In this document: piece by piece, positions 28,170 to 37,240 of the stretch
Layout: each line of letters opens with the position of its first letter
Numbering within the stretch: position 1 is the first letter of the stretch
Origin: Anaerolineae bacterium
GTDB taxonomy: Bacteria; Chloroflexota; Anaerolineae; Aggregatilineales; Phototrophicaceae
NCBI GenBank assembly: GCA_025055175.1
Contig: JANWYT010000002.1
Span: 296,958 to 360,957 of the forward strand
Length of the DNA stretch: 64,000 bases
Direction of reading: 5' to 3'
Position numbers and translations under genes: made by a program
Notes under the pieces: generated by a model
Told to the model about the DNA's origin: nothing
The model's database searches: none
The model's input: the letters and a program-made list of their open reading frames with translations, nothing else

Positions 28170-29666
28170 ATGAGCCAGCTGGTTAAGAATTACATTGGTG
28201 GGCAGTGGGTGGAGGCCATCAGCGGCCAGACTTTTGAGAGCTACAACCCAGCCCACGAGAGCCTATTGGCGACGGTGGCTCGAAGCAGCGCAGAAGACGT
28301 GGCGAGAGCCGTTGAAGCGGCTCGGCACGCCTACGACAAATGGCGGCTCATGCCTGCTCCCAAACGTGGCGAAATCCTGTTCCGTGTAGCCCAAACCCTG
28401 ACATCACGTAAGGATGAACTGGCGCGTCTGGCTACGATGGAGATGGGCAAAATCTTAGAAGAGACGCGCGGCGATGTGCAGGAAGCCATCGATATGGCCT
28501 ACTACATGGGTGGTGAAGGTCGGCGCTTGCTCGGCTACACCGCTCCAGTAGAAATGCCCAACAAATTCGGCATGGCCATCCGCGACTCGGTCGGTGTGGT
28601 GGGGATCATCACCCCCTGGAATTTCCCGGTGGCTGTGCCGAGTTGGAAGATTCTGCCGGCCCTGATTGCAGGTAACACTATCGTCTGGAAGCCGGCTGAA
28701 GACACGCCGGCAACCGCTGCATTGTTTGTCCAGATGTTTGAAGAAGCGGGCCTGCCACCTGGCGTCCTCAACTTGGTATGTGGTTATGGTGATGCAGGCG
28801 CTGCTTTAGTCGATCATCCTGATGTGCGGATCATCTCGTTTACTGGCTCAACAGAGACAGGCATCAAGGTCTACACACAAGCGGCGCGCCTGGGCAAGAA
28901 GGTCACCCTAGAGATGGGTGGCAAGAACGCCATCATCGTTATGGACGACGCCAACTTCGACTTAGCAGTGGAAGCCATCACCTGGAGCGCCTACGGCACG
29001 ACGGGCCAGCGCTGCACCGCGACCAGCCGCCTGATTGCCCAGAAAGGGATCAAGCCGCGCTTGCTGGAAGCACTGATTGCGAAGGCCAAGACAATCACTC
29101 TGGGAGATGGTCTGGACGCCGCAACACGCATGGGGCCGCTCGTCAACCAGAAAGCCCTGGACAAAGTGAGCAGCTATATGGACGTGGCGCGTCAAGAAGG
29201 CGTGTCTATCGTCGTCGGTGGGCAAAGGCCGTCGGAACTGCCCAAAGGCTACTTCTTCCAACCCACGATCTTTGACGGCGTGCGCCCTGGTGTGCGCGTT
29301 GAACAAGAAGAGATCTTCGGCCCTGTGTTATCAGTGGTAGAAGTGGAGAGCTTGGAAGAAGCGATCCGCGTCAACAACAATACGCGCTACGGCCTGTCTA
29401 GCAGTATCTTTACCGAGAACGTCAACGCGGCGTTTCGCGCCATCCGCGACATCACGACTGGTATCGTCTACGTCAATCACGGAACAACCGGCGCTGAGAT
29501 TCAATTCCCTTTCGGCGGCACGCGCGGCACAGGCAACGGCATGCGCGAAGCCGGACAAGCTGGTCTCAATTCCTTCACGGAATGGAAGTCGGTTTACGTG
29601 GATTTCAGTGGGCGCTTGCAACGCGCGCAGATCGACACAGACAGCGTCCTCGGCAACTGGACGTAA
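28170..29666 (+). CDS. NAD(P)-dependent aldehyde dehydrogenase
   Basis: 498-residue ALDH superfamily enzyme with an intact active site: oxyanion Asn N151 in TPWNFPVAVP, the IVWKPAEDTP cofactor strand, FTGSTETG (NAD loop), general base E248 in LEMGGKNAIIV, and the nucleophile C282 in GQRCTATSRL. It ends with the ALDH FTEWKSVYVDFS tail. Overall it resembles semialdehyde-type ALDHs (aminoadipate or 2,5-dioxovalerate), but the substrate cannot be settled from sequence. It has its own strong promoter, with no catabolic neighbours. Confidence 0.9.
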   Translation: MSQLVKNYIGGQWVEAISGQTFESYNPAHESLLATVARSSAEDVARAVEAARHAYDKWRLMPAPKRGEILFRVAQTLTSRKDELARLATMEMGKILEETRGDVQEAIDMAYYMGGEGRRLLGYTAPVEMPNKFGMAIRDSVGVVGIITPWNFPVAVPSWKILPALIAGNTIVWKPAEDTPATAALFVQMFEEAGLPPGVLNLVCGYGDAGAALVDHPDVRIISFTGSTETGIKVYTQAARLGKKVTLEMGGKNAIIVMDDANFDLAVEAITWSAYGTTGQRCTATSRLIAQKGIKPRLLEALIAKAKTITLGDGLDAATRMGPLVNQKALDKVSSYMDVARQEGVSIVVGGQRPSELPKGYFFQPTIFDGVRPGVRVEQEEIFGPVLSVVEVESLEEAIRVNNNTRYGLSSSIFTENVNAAFRAIRDITTGIVYVNHGTTGAEIQFPFGGTRGTGNGMREAGQAGLNSFTEWKSVYVDFSGRLQRAQIDTDSVLGNWT

Positions 29667-29731
29667 GGTGAGATGGCCATGAATGGTCAGGTCTGGGCCA
29701 TGAAAAGAGGAGAGAAATTCGCTACACTACT

Positions 29732-29950
29732 ATGAGCAACCCTCTCTATTGGGACACTCCCTATGAAATTGTGTTGGCGCTCGACGAAATGTATGCCCAC
29801 CTTGACCTTGTGGAGCTGAGCCGCGATGATTTGCTCGACATGATCGTGCGGCTTCCTCACTTCGTCGATGACCCCGCGCTGGCTAACGACAAAATTCTGG
29901 ATGATCTGTTACGGGAATGGTATGAGGAGCGTGGCAAGGAATGGAACTGA
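29732..29950 (+). CDS. iscX: IscX-type Fe-S assembly protein
   Basis: 72-residue acidic protein matching the IscX/YfhJ pattern: Y-W-x-T-P-x-E-I-x-x-A-L near the start, [20 protein letters not shown] (family F-x-DDP), then a Glu/Asp-rich [12 protein letters not shown] end. IscX modulates iron donation to the scaffold/desulfurase in ISC systems. This genome segment has SUF rather than ISC genes, and here iscX overlaps the start of nuoB by 10 bases, suggesting a link with Fe-S loading of complex I. The ribosome site AGGAGAG is unusually far (about 17 bases). Confidence 0.8.
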   Translation: MSNPLYWDTPYEIVLALDEMYAHLDLVELSRDDLLDMIVRLPHFVDDPALANDKILDDLLREWYEERGKEWN

Positions 29951-30981
29951 ACCTGCAAGAACTCAATCAGACGCAATTCCCCGTGCCGGTGGACTTGCAG
30001 AACAATGTGGCGATTACCAGCCTCAGCACGCTGTATAACTGGGGACGACGTAATTCCATGTGGCCTATGTTGTTTGGCCTGGCTTGCTGCGCGATTGAGA
30101 TGATTGCGACGGCCTCTTCGCGCTTCGACTTCTCGCGCTTTGGTATGGAAGTTATGCGCGCGACGCCACGCCAGTCTGACCTGATGATTGTCTCTGGCAC
30201 AGTGACGAAGAAGATGGTCGTGCCGATTGTGCGCCTGTACAACCAAATGCCAGAGCCTAAGTACGTCTTGGCAATGGGCGCTTGTGCGAGTGGCGGTGGC
30301 CCGTTCAAAGAAGGGTACAACGTCGTCTCTGGGATCGACAAATACCTGCCCGTCGACGTCTACGTACCAGGCTGCCCTCCCACGCCTCAGGCGCTACTCT
30401 TCGGCCTGATTGCTCTGCAAAAGAAGATCGACGGTCAGAGCTTGGCCAACATGGACGATGTTCCCTGGTACGGCGTCGGCCCATCTGATCCGACGCCTGT
30501 GCCAATTCTGGGCCCAGACATCATCGATCCGCGCCAGATGGACATGATCCGTCGTCTGGCTGAACAGAAGGCTGAGGGCGAACACATTGCAGCGGCCCGC
30601 GCTCTGCCTGCTTGGGGTGGCGCTGTGCCAGCTATAGCTGAGAAGCCCAAGCCCGCAGCCAAGTCTGCGCCTGCGGCCAAAGCCGCTGCGCCTGCCGCTG
30701 CTGCGGAGATGTCGCCAGAGGAGAAGCGCCGCGCTGAAGCCCTGGCGCGCAAGGCAGCTCGTGCAGCCAAGAGTGGCGCTGTCGAAGCGGTCGCTGAAGC
30801 ACCTGCGCCTGTCGCAGTCGCTGCGCCTGCTGCCGTGTCCACGCCTGCTGTCGCTCCGACGAAAGCTGAGCTGCCTGACGGTGGCAAGCCCTGGGAAGAA
30901 GCAGAAGACATTCGTGAACAGCGCAAGGCGGCGGCCCTGGCTCGCAAAGCTGCGCGCGCTGCCAAGCGTGGAGAAGGGTAA
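29941..30981 (+). CDS. nuoB: NADH-quinone oxidoreductase subunit B with long Ala/Lys tail
   Basis: Residues 1-205 are standard NuoB, the subunit carrying the N2 4Fe-4S cluster (C49, C50, C115, C145 in [17 protein letters not shown] and VPGCPPTPQ). Residues about 205-346 are an extension rich in Ala, Lys, Arg and Pro, with two copies of an [11 protein letters not shown] element (266-279 and 331-343) ending in [18 protein letters not shown] (328-345). NuoB is normally about 160-200 residues. The same 18-residue ending occurs in NuoI. The start overlaps iscX by 10 bases. Confidence 0.93.
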   Translation: MELNLQELNQTQFPVPVDLQNNVAITSLSTLYNWGRRNSMWPMLFGLACCAIEMIATASSRFDFSRFGMEVMRATPRQSDLMIVSGTVTKKMVVPIVRLYNQMPEPKYVLAMGACASGGGPFKEGYNVVSGIDKYLPVDVYVPGCPPTPQALLFGLIALQKKIDGQSLANMDDVPWYGVGPSDPTPVPILGPDIIDPRQMDMIRRLAEQKAEGEHIAAARALPAWGGAVPAIAEKPKPAAKSAPAAKAAAPAAAAEMSPEEKRRAEALARKAARAAKSGAVEAVAEAPAPVAVAAPAAVSTPAVAPTKAELPDGGKPWEEAEDIREQRKAAALARKAARAAKRGEG

Positions 30982-30987
30982 ACCAGC

Positions 30988-32868
30988 ATGATTGATGTCG
31001 CACCTGAGCAACAAGACCTCAAGCAGGCCACGATTGCCGAGGCGATCGCTGACCTGAAGATGCGCTTCCCCGGTGCTGTCAGCGACGACACGCGCGAGGG
31101 ATACAGCGGCGTCATCGTTGACAAGGCCAAGCTGCTAGATGTGGCTCGCTACATCCACGACGCGCTGGGCTTCGATTACCTCTCCAGCGCCACAGCAGTC
31201 GACTACTTGGGTGAAGGCGTCCACAGCAGCGACCACATAGAGATGGTCTATCACGCTTACCGCACCAGCGGTGGCGGGGCGCTGGTCTTCAAGACGCAAA
31301 CGGATCGCGAAGCCTGCGAAGTACCTTCGCTGACGCCCATTTGGAAGGGCGCAGATTTTCAGGAACGTGAAGCTTGGGATTTGTATGGCGTGCGCTTCAC
31401 TGGACATCCTAACCTCAGGCGCATTCTGCTCTGGGAGGGCTTCCACGGCTTCCCCATGCGCAAGGACTGGAAAGAGGCCTATTACGAAAGCGACCATAAA
31501 CCTTTCGAGAGCCGCTGGCCTGCGGGCCATGTCCATCGCTCTGAAGAGAAGACCATCTTCGGCCACAACGTTGTCTATCCGGCCGATATCGATCTGAGCC
31601 GCCTGAGCGACGTCTCCGACGCCAGTATTTATGCCGACTTTGGCTTGGGCGTGGATGCACAGCGCGTGGGCGGCAGTGAAGGCATCGCCACCGATCAGAT
31701 CATGGTCAACATGGGGCCTCATCATCCCAGCACACACGGCGTCTTCCGTATGCTGATGAAGCTAGATGGCGAGACCGTCACGAGCCTTGAGCCGATTATG
31801 GGCTACTTGCACCGCAACCATGAGAAGATTGGCGAGCGCAACACCTTCCTGCAAAACATCCCCTTCACGGATCGCCTAGACTACATCTCCAGCATGGGCA
31901 ACAACCACGGCTACGTGCTGGCGGTTGAACAGCTCTTGGCGCGCGGCGCCAAGTGGAATCCGCCGACTTACCGCACTGAAGTCCTGCGCGTGCTGATGGT
32001 GGAATTGACGCGCATCGTCAACCACTTATGGGCCATCGGCTTCTGGCTGAATGACCTGGGCGCGTTCTTCACGCCGGTGCTGTATTTCATCCAGGAACGC
32101 GAACGCATCCTGGACTTCTTCGAGACGGTGGCAGGCAGCCGCATGATGTGCAACTACATGCGCTTTGGTGGCGTCTTCGCTGATCTGCCGGATCGTATGC
32201 GCAGCGTAGCCAATCTGCTCAACGACCGCGTGCGCGATTACGACACTATGCAATTCCTGACAGAGATGATTAACGAGCGCATTCCGCGCACCATCGACGA
32301 ACTGGACGAGTATCTGACGACCAACGACATCGTCCAGGTGCGCTCAAAAGGCGTGGGCTACCTCAGCCGCGAAGACGCCATCAACTACAGCACGGCCGGC
32401 CCTCTGTTGCGCGGCAGCGGCGTGGCTTACGACATACGGCGCGCTGATCCCTACAGCATCTATCCTGAGCTGGACTTCGACGTGGCTGTCGAGTACTCCG
32501 GCGACATGTATGCGCGCTACATGGTGCGCCTCAAAGAAATGCGCGAGTCAGTGCGTATCCTCAAGCAAATTCTGCCGCGTCTGGAGTACACCAAAGGAGA
32601 GTCGGTGACATCTGACTTCGCCTACAGCGGCAAAGTGCCAGTGGGCGAAGCCTACGGGCGCGTAGAGAATGGCAAAGGCGAGCTGGGCTTCTACGTCGTT
32701 GCTGCGGGCGACAAGAAGCAAGTAGCTAACCCCTGGCGTTACCACGTGCGCGCGCCTAGCTTCATCAACCTCACGCCGTTAGGCGTGATGAGCAGGGGCG
32801 CCAAGGTCGCCGACGTTGTCGCCATCCTCGGCAGCATTGACATTGTGCTTGGCGAGACGGATCGTTAG
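30988..32868 (+). CDS. nuoCD: fused NADH-quinone oxidoreductase subunits C and D
   Basis: 626-residue fusion. The first 200 or so residues are NuoC (30-kDa subunit: FQEREAWDLYGVRFTGHPNL, then RILLWEGFHGFPMRKDW). The rest is NuoD (49-kDa subunit: GPHHPSTHGVFRMLMKLDGE, GYLHRNHEKIGE, MGNNHGYVLAVEQLL, RADPYSIYPELDFDV), forming the quinone site with NuoB. C-D fusions are known in enterobacteria. It begins 6 bases after nuoB, with a GGAGAAGGG ribosome site. The 49-kDa part lacks the Ni-binding CxxC pairs of hydrogenases, so it is complex I type. Confidence 0.95.
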   Translation: MIDVAPEQQDLKQATIAEAIADLKMRFPGAVSDDTREGYSGVIVDKAKLLDVARYIHDALGFDYLSSATAVDYLGEGVHSSDHIEMVYHAYRTSGGGALVFKTQTDREACEVPSLTPIWKGADFQEREAWDLYGVRFTGHPNLRRILLWEGFHGFPMRKDWKEAYYESDHKPFESRWPAGHVHRSEEKTIFGHNVVYPADIDLSRLSDVSDASIYADFGLGVDAQRVGGSEGIATDQIMVNMGPHHPSTHGVFRMLMKLDGETVTSLEPIMGYLHRNHEKIGERNTFLQNIPFTDRLDYISSMGNNHGYVLAVEQLLARGAKWNPPTYRTEVLRVLMVELTRIVNHLWAIGFWLNDLGAFFTPVLYFIQERERILDFFETVAGSRMMCNYMRFGGVFADLPDRMRSVANLLNDRVRDYDTMQFLTEMINERIPRTIDELDEYLTTNDIVQVRSKGVGYLSREDAINYSTAGPLLRGSGVAYDIRRADPYSIYPELDFDVAVEYSGDMYARYMVRLKEMRESVRILKQILPRLEYTKGESVTSDFAYSGKVPVGEAYGRVENGKGELGFYVVAAGDKKQVANPWRYHVRAPSFINLTPLGVMSRGAKVADVVAILGSIDIVLGETDR

Positions 32869-32929
32869 CAGACGCGGTACGGGGTGGGCTTCGGCTCATC
32901 CCGCTGCCCATTGATGAACAGGAGAGACG

Positions 32930-33799
32930 ATGACGGGCAGTGGTTTCATCAAAGGCATGTTGCTCACTCTGCGCCACTTCATCCAAACCTATCTGGATGA
33001 CCTACGCTATGGCTTCAAGAAATATAGCCCCGCAGTTGATAACTTCAACGAACGACAAGGGACGAGAGCCGAAGGGGCTTTTACAGTGCAGTATCCAGAA
33101 GAAAAGCTGGCTATGCCAGAGCGCTTCCGCTTCATACCGTTCTTAGTGGTTGAAGATTACGACCACCCAGATCGGCCTGGCAAAGACTGGTGTACGAGCT
33201 GCGGCATCTGCGCGAAGGTCTGTCCGCCTCAGTGCATTTGGATCGTACGAAGCAATGACCCTGCCACTGGCCGCCCTGTGCCAGAGCCGGAGGCCTTCTT
33301 CATCGACATCGATATTTGCATGAACTGTGGCTTCTGCGCTGAATACTGCCCCTTCGATGCGATCAAAATGGATCACGACTATGAGCTGGCCAGCTACGAT
33401 CGCACAACCAATCACATCTTTGACAAGCCTAAGCTCTCTAAGGAGCTGAAGTACTGGAAGACGATTGCCCCTACTCGTGCAGTTGCCGAAGCTCAGGCGC
33501 GCGGTGGATGGGATCACAAGGACGCTCAGAAAGAAGCGCGGCGCGGCCCTAAGAAGGCCGAGGAAGTCGCGCCGACAGCGCCTAGCGCCGCTACTCGTGA
33601 AGAGGTAAGAGCGCGCAAGGCCGAAGCTGACGCACCCAAACCTGCACCTGCTCCGACCGCGGTGGCTGAAGCGCCCAAGTCTGCGTCCAATACTGCAGAG
33701 GGCGCAAAACCCTGGACAGAGAGCGAAGACGAGAAAGAGAAGCGCAAGGCTGCAGCTCTGGCGCGCAAAGCAGCGCGCGCTGCTAAGCGCGGCGAATAG
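32930..33799 (+). CDS. nuoI: NADH-quinone oxidoreductase subunit I with basic C-terminal tail
   Basis: 289-residue 8Fe ferredoxin-type subunit. Two clusters are marked by C88/C91/C94/C98 ([13 protein letters not shown]) and C130/C133/C136/C140 ([13 protein letters not shown]). After about residue 200 it has a low-complexity tail ending in [16 protein letters not shown] and then [18 protein letters not shown] (272-289), identical over 18 residues to the end of NuoB. No other nuo genes follow, so the membrane arm and the NADH module are encoded elsewhere or absent. Confidence 0.94.
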   Translation: MTGSGFIKGMLLTLRHFIQTYLDDLRYGFKKYSPAVDNFNERQGTRAEGAFTVQYPEEKLAMPERFRFIPFLVVEDYDHPDRPGKDWCTSCGICAKVCPPQCIWIVRSNDPATGRPVPEPEAFFIDIDICMNCGFCAEYCPFDAIKMDHDYELASYDRTTNHIFDKPKLSKELKYWKTIAPTRAVAEAQARGGWDHKDAQKEARRGPKKAEEVAPTAPSAATREEVRARKAEADAPKPAPAPTAVAEAPKSASNTAEGAKPWTESEDEKEKRKAAALARKAARAAKRGE

Positions 33800-33829
33800 C
33801 GCTGCGCTTCCCGACAGTTCATCGAGAGC

Positions 33830-33850
33830 AGGGGGATTGTCTGTCCCCTT
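33830..33850 (+). terminator. terminator-like hairpin after nuoI
   Basis: AGGGGG and CCCCT arms (33830-33835 / 33845-33849) separated by about 9 bases, followed by a T-rich stretch. It marks the likely end of the iscX-nuo transcript. Confidence 0.5.
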
Positions 33851-33881
33851 GTTTCATTTTCTCGTGAGAGGCAGTGAGGCA

Positions 33882-34040
33882 ATGCGAGGGATCAAGAAAG
33901 AACACTTGCCGCAAAAAACCTGTCTGGCTTGCGGGCGACCTTTCGTGTGGCGCAAGAAATGGGCGCGCGTGTGGGATGATGTCAAGTATTGCAGCGATGT
34001 CTGCCGTCAAAAGCGCAGAGCTGTCAAGGAGGGACGATGA
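33882..34040 (+). CDS. DUF2256 zinc-ribbon-like protein
   Basis: 52-residue protein starting [20 protein letters not shown]. The pattern LPxKxCxxCxRPFxWRKKWxxxWxxVKYCSxxCRxxR is the DUF2256 family. CxxC and CxxxC pairs suggest a structural zinc. I choose ATG 33882 with GAGAGG upstream; longer starts add non-family sequence. Its stop overlaps the photolyase-domain start (ATGA), so translation is coupled. In many bacteria DUF2256 lies beside photolyase/cryptochrome genes, as here; function is unknown. Confidence 0.85.
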   Translation: MRGIKKEHLPQKTCLACGRPFVWRKKWARVWDDVKYCSDVCRQKRRAVKEGR

Positions 34041-34879
34041 GCCGCGACATGCGCCGCGATTTCGCGAGCCGAGAAGAACTCGTCGCTTATCTTCAGCAAG
34101 AGTTCCCCCAAGCTGCGCAACGCAGCCCCCATGTGAGCGAGACGCGCGGCGGCCGGCGCGCAGCAGAAGCGCGCTTGAGAGCTGCACGCTACGGCACAGA
34201 GTACGAACGCACGCGCAATCACCTTGATGGTCAGGTGTCGCGCTTGTCTCCGTATATTCGCTACGGCGTGCTGGGCTTGAACGAAGTGCGTGAATATGCC
34301 CTAAGCCACGCCCAGAGACGCTTCGAAGCTGAGAAATTCGTCAATGAGCTAGGCTGGCGCGATTATTTCCAGCGCGTCTATCGTGAGCTTGGTGACGATA
34401 TTTGGGAAGACGTGGAAGACTATAAGACAGGCTTTCCGGCGCACAGTTATCGCCAAGAACTGCCCGAAGACATTCGGCAGGGGCAGACGGGAGTGCGCTT
34501 CATCGACGACGCCATTCGAGAACTGATAGAGACGGGTTATCTGCACAACCATCAGCGCATGTGGCTCGCTGCTTACGTCGTCCATTGGCGGCGCGTGTGC
34601 TGGCAGGCTGGCGCGCGCTGGTTTTTGGAACATCTGCTAGACGGTGATCCCGCCAGCAATAACTTGTCCTGGCAGTGGGTGGCCAGCACGTTTAGCACCA
34701 AGCCTTACTACTACAATCTAGAGAACGTCCTCCAGTTCAGCGGCGATCGCTATCGCGGCACGCCACAAAATTTTGGCCACGAAGCCTTCGTCGGGACGTA
34801 CGAACAGATCGCGCGCCGTCTCTTCCCTAACATCACGCTGAGCGATGAACACCATGAACCTAGGAAAGGAAGACGTTGA
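34037..34879 (+). CDS. photolyase/cryptochrome FAD-binding domain as a separate protein
   Basis: 280-residue protein made only of the helical catalytic half of the DNA photolyase family. Visible motifs: [60 protein letters not shown], and [19 protein letters not shown] with the FAD-contacting Asp/Asn residues and Trp-rich segment. The N-terminal antenna (alpha/beta) domain that usually precedes it in one chain is missing; a protein resembling that domain is encoded by the next gene. ATG 34037 overlaps the DUF2256 stop, with AGGAGGG upstream. The FAD pocket looks intact, so photochemistry is likely; the lesion or signal is unknown. Confidence 0.88.
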   Translation: MSRDMRRDFASREELVAYLQQEFPQAAQRSPHVSETRGGRRAAEARLRAARYGTEYERTRNHLDGQVSRLSPYIRYGVLGLNEVREYALSHAQRRFEAEKFVNELGWRDYFQRVYRELGDDIWEDVEDYKTGFPAHSYRQELPEDIRQGQTGVRFIDDAIRELIETGYLHNHQRMWLAAYVVHWRRVCWQAGARWFLEHLLDGDPASNNLSWQWVASTFSTKPYYYNLENVLQFSGDRYRGTPQNFGHEAFVGTYEQIARRLFPNITLSDEHHEPRKGRR

Positions 34880-35310
34880 TGAGCGAGTCAACTATCATCT
34901 GGGTGCATGGCGACAACCTCAATCCGCACAGCGCGCCCTTTCAGACAGCACCTGACGCGCCTGCTATCTTCGTCTGGGATGATGCTCTGCTGGAAGAGTG
35001 GCGGATCAGCCTCAAGCGTATCGTCTTCATCTACGAATGTCTGCTCGAACTGCCCATCATCATTCGACGCGGCGATGTGGCCGAAGAAGTTGTGCAATTC
35101 GCGCGAGAACACGAAGCACGCCGCATCTTGACCTCAGAAAGTCCAAGTCCGCGTCACCAGTTCTTGTGCCAGACGATCATCAAGCATATGCCCAAAGGCA
35201 GCCGCTTGGAGGTGCTGCGTGAACCGGCCTTCGTTGATGGCGCTGAGAAAGTTGACTTGAAGCGCTTCTCGCGTTATTGGAACGCAGTCAAAAAGCAAGC
35301 CATGCGCTAA
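34879..35310 (+). CDS. photolyase alpha/beta (antenna-type) domain as a separate protein
   Basis: 143-residue Rossmann-like protein starting [48 protein letters not shown] and the later IIRRGD plus ILTSESPSPRHQ correspond to the strands of the photolyase N-terminal domain, which binds an antenna cofactor in full-length enzymes. The ATG overlaps the stop of the FAD-domain gene (TGATG), so both halves are made together in inverted order relative to normal photolyases. Assembly into one two-chain enzyme is an inference. No obvious further domain. Confidence 0.75.
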   Translation: MSESTIIWVHGDNLNPHSAPFQTAPDAPAIFVWDDALLEEWRISLKRIVFIYECLLELPIIIRRGDVAEEVVQFAREHEARRILTSESPSPRHQFLCQTIIKHMPKGSRLEVLREPAFVDGAEKVDLKRFSRYWNAVKKQAMR

Positions 35311-35354
35311 ACAGAAGCGAAGCTCGGCCAAACCTCAACAATTTTGCTGACGAA

Positions 35355-35363
35355 TGTTATACT
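35355..35363 (+). promoter_or_regulatory. extended -10 promoter (TGT-TATACT) for mrp
   Basis: TGT followed by TATACT, without a good -35. The transcript would start about 30 bases before the ATG at 35401. Confidence 0.55.
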
Positions 35364-35400
35364 AATTCTGTTGGCCTATATATCAGAGAAGAGGCTTGTT

Positions 35401-36453
35401 ATGACAGCGACACAAGAGCAGGTTATGGCAGCGCTCAGGACGGTGATCGAGCCAGAACTGAACCGCGACATTGTCAGCTTGAACATGGTGCGTGATTTGA
35501 AAGTGGAGGGCAGCACGGCATACTTCACCATCGTCCTGACGACCCCAGCCTGTCCCCTCAAGAGTGTCTTCATCGAACGCTGCAACGCAGCCGTCATCGG
35601 CAAGGTGGCAGGAGTTGAGCGCCTAGAAATTGCCTGGGATGCCCAAGTTCCGACCGATCGGCGCATCCAGGGTTCTCTCAACGTCCCCATGCGCAGCATC
35701 ATCGCGGTATCGTCGGGCAAGGGAGGCGTGGGCAAAAGCACCGTCGCCACCAACCTGGCGGTAGCTCTGGCTGAAGCCGGCGCGCGCGTCGGTCTCATCG
35801 ACGCCGACATTCTCAATCCAAACATCCCGCAGATGATGGGTTTGGGTTCGGGACGTCCCAAAGTCGTCAACGACAAGATGAAGCCGATAGAGGCTTTCGG
35901 TGTACAGGTGATGAGTACTGGCTTCCTGACTTCGCCCGATAAACCCATGATTATGCGCGGCCCTATGCTTCACAGCGCAATTCGCCAGTTCTTCACCGAC
36001 GTTGCTTGGGACAGACTGGATTACATGATCGTTGATCTGCCGCCTGGGACTGGCGACGCACCACTGTCGCTGGCCCAGTCTTTCCCACTCGCTGGTGCGA
36101 TCATCGTCACGCAGCCGCAGCAGGTGGCGGTAGCCGATGCACTGCGCGCGGCAGCCATGTTCGATCAGCTCAATGTGCCAGTGCTGGGCGTGGTAGAGAA
36201 CATGGCTGGCGATTTCTTCGGGATGGGTGGCGGCGAGCAGCTGGCCAAAGAGCGTGGTGTGCCTTTCTTAGGACGCGTGCCGCTGTCGGCCAACGTCCGC
36301 GAGGGGGGCGACTATGGCCGCCCAGTCGTCATCTACGACGCAGGCAGTGCTGCTGGCCAGGCTTTTGCCGATATCGCGCGGGCCGTCGCTGCGCGCGTGA
36401 GCGTGGTCATGATGCAGAACATGGATGTGATCCCGATCAACATCATCGGCTGA
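35401..36453 (+). CDS. mrp: Mrp/ApbC/NBP35-family Fe-S carrier ATPase
   Basis: 350-residue cytoplasmic protein thought to carry and deliver 4Fe-4S clusters. Residues 1-85 are a MIP18 (DUF59) domain (ALRTVIEPELNRDIVSLNMV, TTPACPLKS). Residues 95-340 are a SIMIBI ATPase with deviant Walker A SSGKGGVGKSTVATNLA, LIDADILNPNIPQMMGL, and DYMIVDLPPGTGDAPLSLAQ (Walker B). The usual C-terminal CxxC pair of many Mrp proteins is not evident. Start ATG 35401 has AGAAGAGG upstream. The neighbouring nuo genes and the MIP18/SUF genes at 54 kb are plausible partners. Confidence 0.93.
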   Translation: MTATQEQVMAALRTVIEPELNRDIVSLNMVRDLKVEGSTAYFTIVLTTPACPLKSVFIERCNAAVIGKVAGVERLEIAWDAQVPTDRRIQGSLNVPMRSIIAVSSGKGGVGKSTVATNLAVALAEAGARVGLIDADILNPNIPQMMGLGSGRPKVVNDKMKPIEAFGVQVMSTGFLTSPDKPMIMRGPMLHSAIRQFFTDVAWDRLDYMIVDLPPGTGDAPLSLAQSFPLAGAIIVTQPQQVAVADALRAAAMFDQLNVPVLGVVENMAGDFFGMGGGEQLAKERGVPFLGRVPLSANVREGGDYGRPVVIYDAGSAAGQAFADIARAVAARVSVVMMQNMDVIPINIIG

Positions 36454-36458
36454 GATCG

Positions 36459-36486
36459 CTAGCAGAGTGACTACTCACTCTGCTAG
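36459..36486. terminator. bidirectional terminator between mrp and the small membrane gene
   Basis: Perfect 12-bp stem (36459-36470 with 36475-36486), 4-base loop CTAC, followed on the plus strand by TTTCTAG. Strong and correctly placed between convergent genes. Confidence 0.75.
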
Positions 36487-36489
36487 TTT

Positions 36490-36762
36490 CTAGTCGTTCA
36501 GACCGTAAACTTTGATATCTTCGCCTTCTTCACGCACCGGGTTGTAACGTCCGATAAAAAGCCAGAAGACGTAGCCAATTAGCAGGGCGAAGATGTAACC
36601 CAGCAGGGTTTCACCCTGATATTCGTAGCGGATCATCAGCAGAATACCCATGCTGACGATAAAGCCGCGAAACATACGCCGATGGCGTGGCACAATCCTC
36701 TGACTGAGGATGACCAAGAAGCCAAATGCCACTGAGACGAGCAACAGATAGCCACCATTCAT
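36490..36762 (-). CDS. small membrane protein, three helices, unknown function
   Basis: 90-residue protein with hydrophobic segments at about 4-20, 31-46 and 52-70, and a charged C-terminus (REEGEDIKVYGLND). GGAGA lies 10 bases before the ATG. Divergent from the STAS gene, sharing its upstream region. I do not recognise a family. Confidence 0.65.
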   Translation of the reverse strand: MNGGYLLLVSVAFGFLVILSQRIVPRHRRMFRGFIVSMGILLMIRYEYQGETLLGYIFALLIGYVFWLFIGRYNPVREEGEDIKVYGLND

Positions 36763-36845
36763 TGTCGTCGTATCTCCACACCCAATACGTTGGCGTACTC
36801 ATCATAGACGAGGGATATTGGAGTGCGCTTAGGAATTGGCTGATA

Positions 36846-36854
36846 TGCTATAAT
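36846..36854 (+). promoter_or_regulatory. extended -10 promoter (TGC-TATAAT) for the STAS/RsbW pair
   Basis: A perfect extended -10 about 37 bases before the GTG at 36891; no -35 match at the right spacing. Confidence 0.65.
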
Positions 36855-36890
36855 GGCGCAAAAGATTCATCAGGCTCAGGAGCGTATGCA

Positions 36891-37226
36891 GTGGCCGACA
36901 TCAACATTTCTGGAGATGCACAAGTTGCGCTAGTCGAAGTCAGTGGACGAATCGACAGCATGAACGCTAATCAGTTTGGCGAGGCTCTGAATAGCGCGAT
37001 TGACGGTGGATTGATCCACATCGTGCTAGATTTGAGCAGCGTGGACTTCATGAGCAGCGCTGGCCTGCGCGAGCTGGTTAACGCCTTCAAGAAGGCCAAG
37101 AAGGCTTCAGGAGATTTGCGCTTGGCCCAACCATCGGATCGCGTGAGAGAAGTGCTGGAGATGGCCGGCCTCGACAGCATTTTTCGTATCTTCGAAAGCC
37201 GCTCGGAAGCTGTCGGCAGCTATTAG
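36891..37226 (+). CDS. STAS-domain anti-sigma factor antagonist
   Basis: 111-residue protein, essentially one STAS domain of the SpoIIAA/RsbV type. It has VALVEVSGRIDSMNANQF, and DLSSVDFMSSAGLRELV with the serine pair at the usual phosphorylation site. Start GTG 36891 has AGGAG 8 bases upstream; earlier in-frame starts would lie upstream of the extended -10 promoter. It is followed after 14 bases by an RsbW-like kinase, the classic partner-switch pair. No sigma factor gene is adjacent. Confidence 0.9.
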   Translation: MADINISGDAQVALVEVSGRIDSMNANQFGEALNSAIDGGLIHIVLDLSSVDFMSSAGLRELVNAFKKAKKASGDLRLAQPSDRVREVLEMAGLDSIFRIFESRSEAVGSY

Positions 37227-37240
37227 CGCTGAGGCCCTCT

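Noticed and set aside
29722..29727. TACACT as a promoter for iscX
   Set aside because: Transcription would begin after the iscX ATG at 29732, so it cannot drive the full gene.
30435..31130. Open frame of 231 codons on the minus strand opposite nuoB/nuoCD
   Set aside because: It is the complement of the Ala/Lys-rich tail; the repetitive GC-rich codons keep several frames open.
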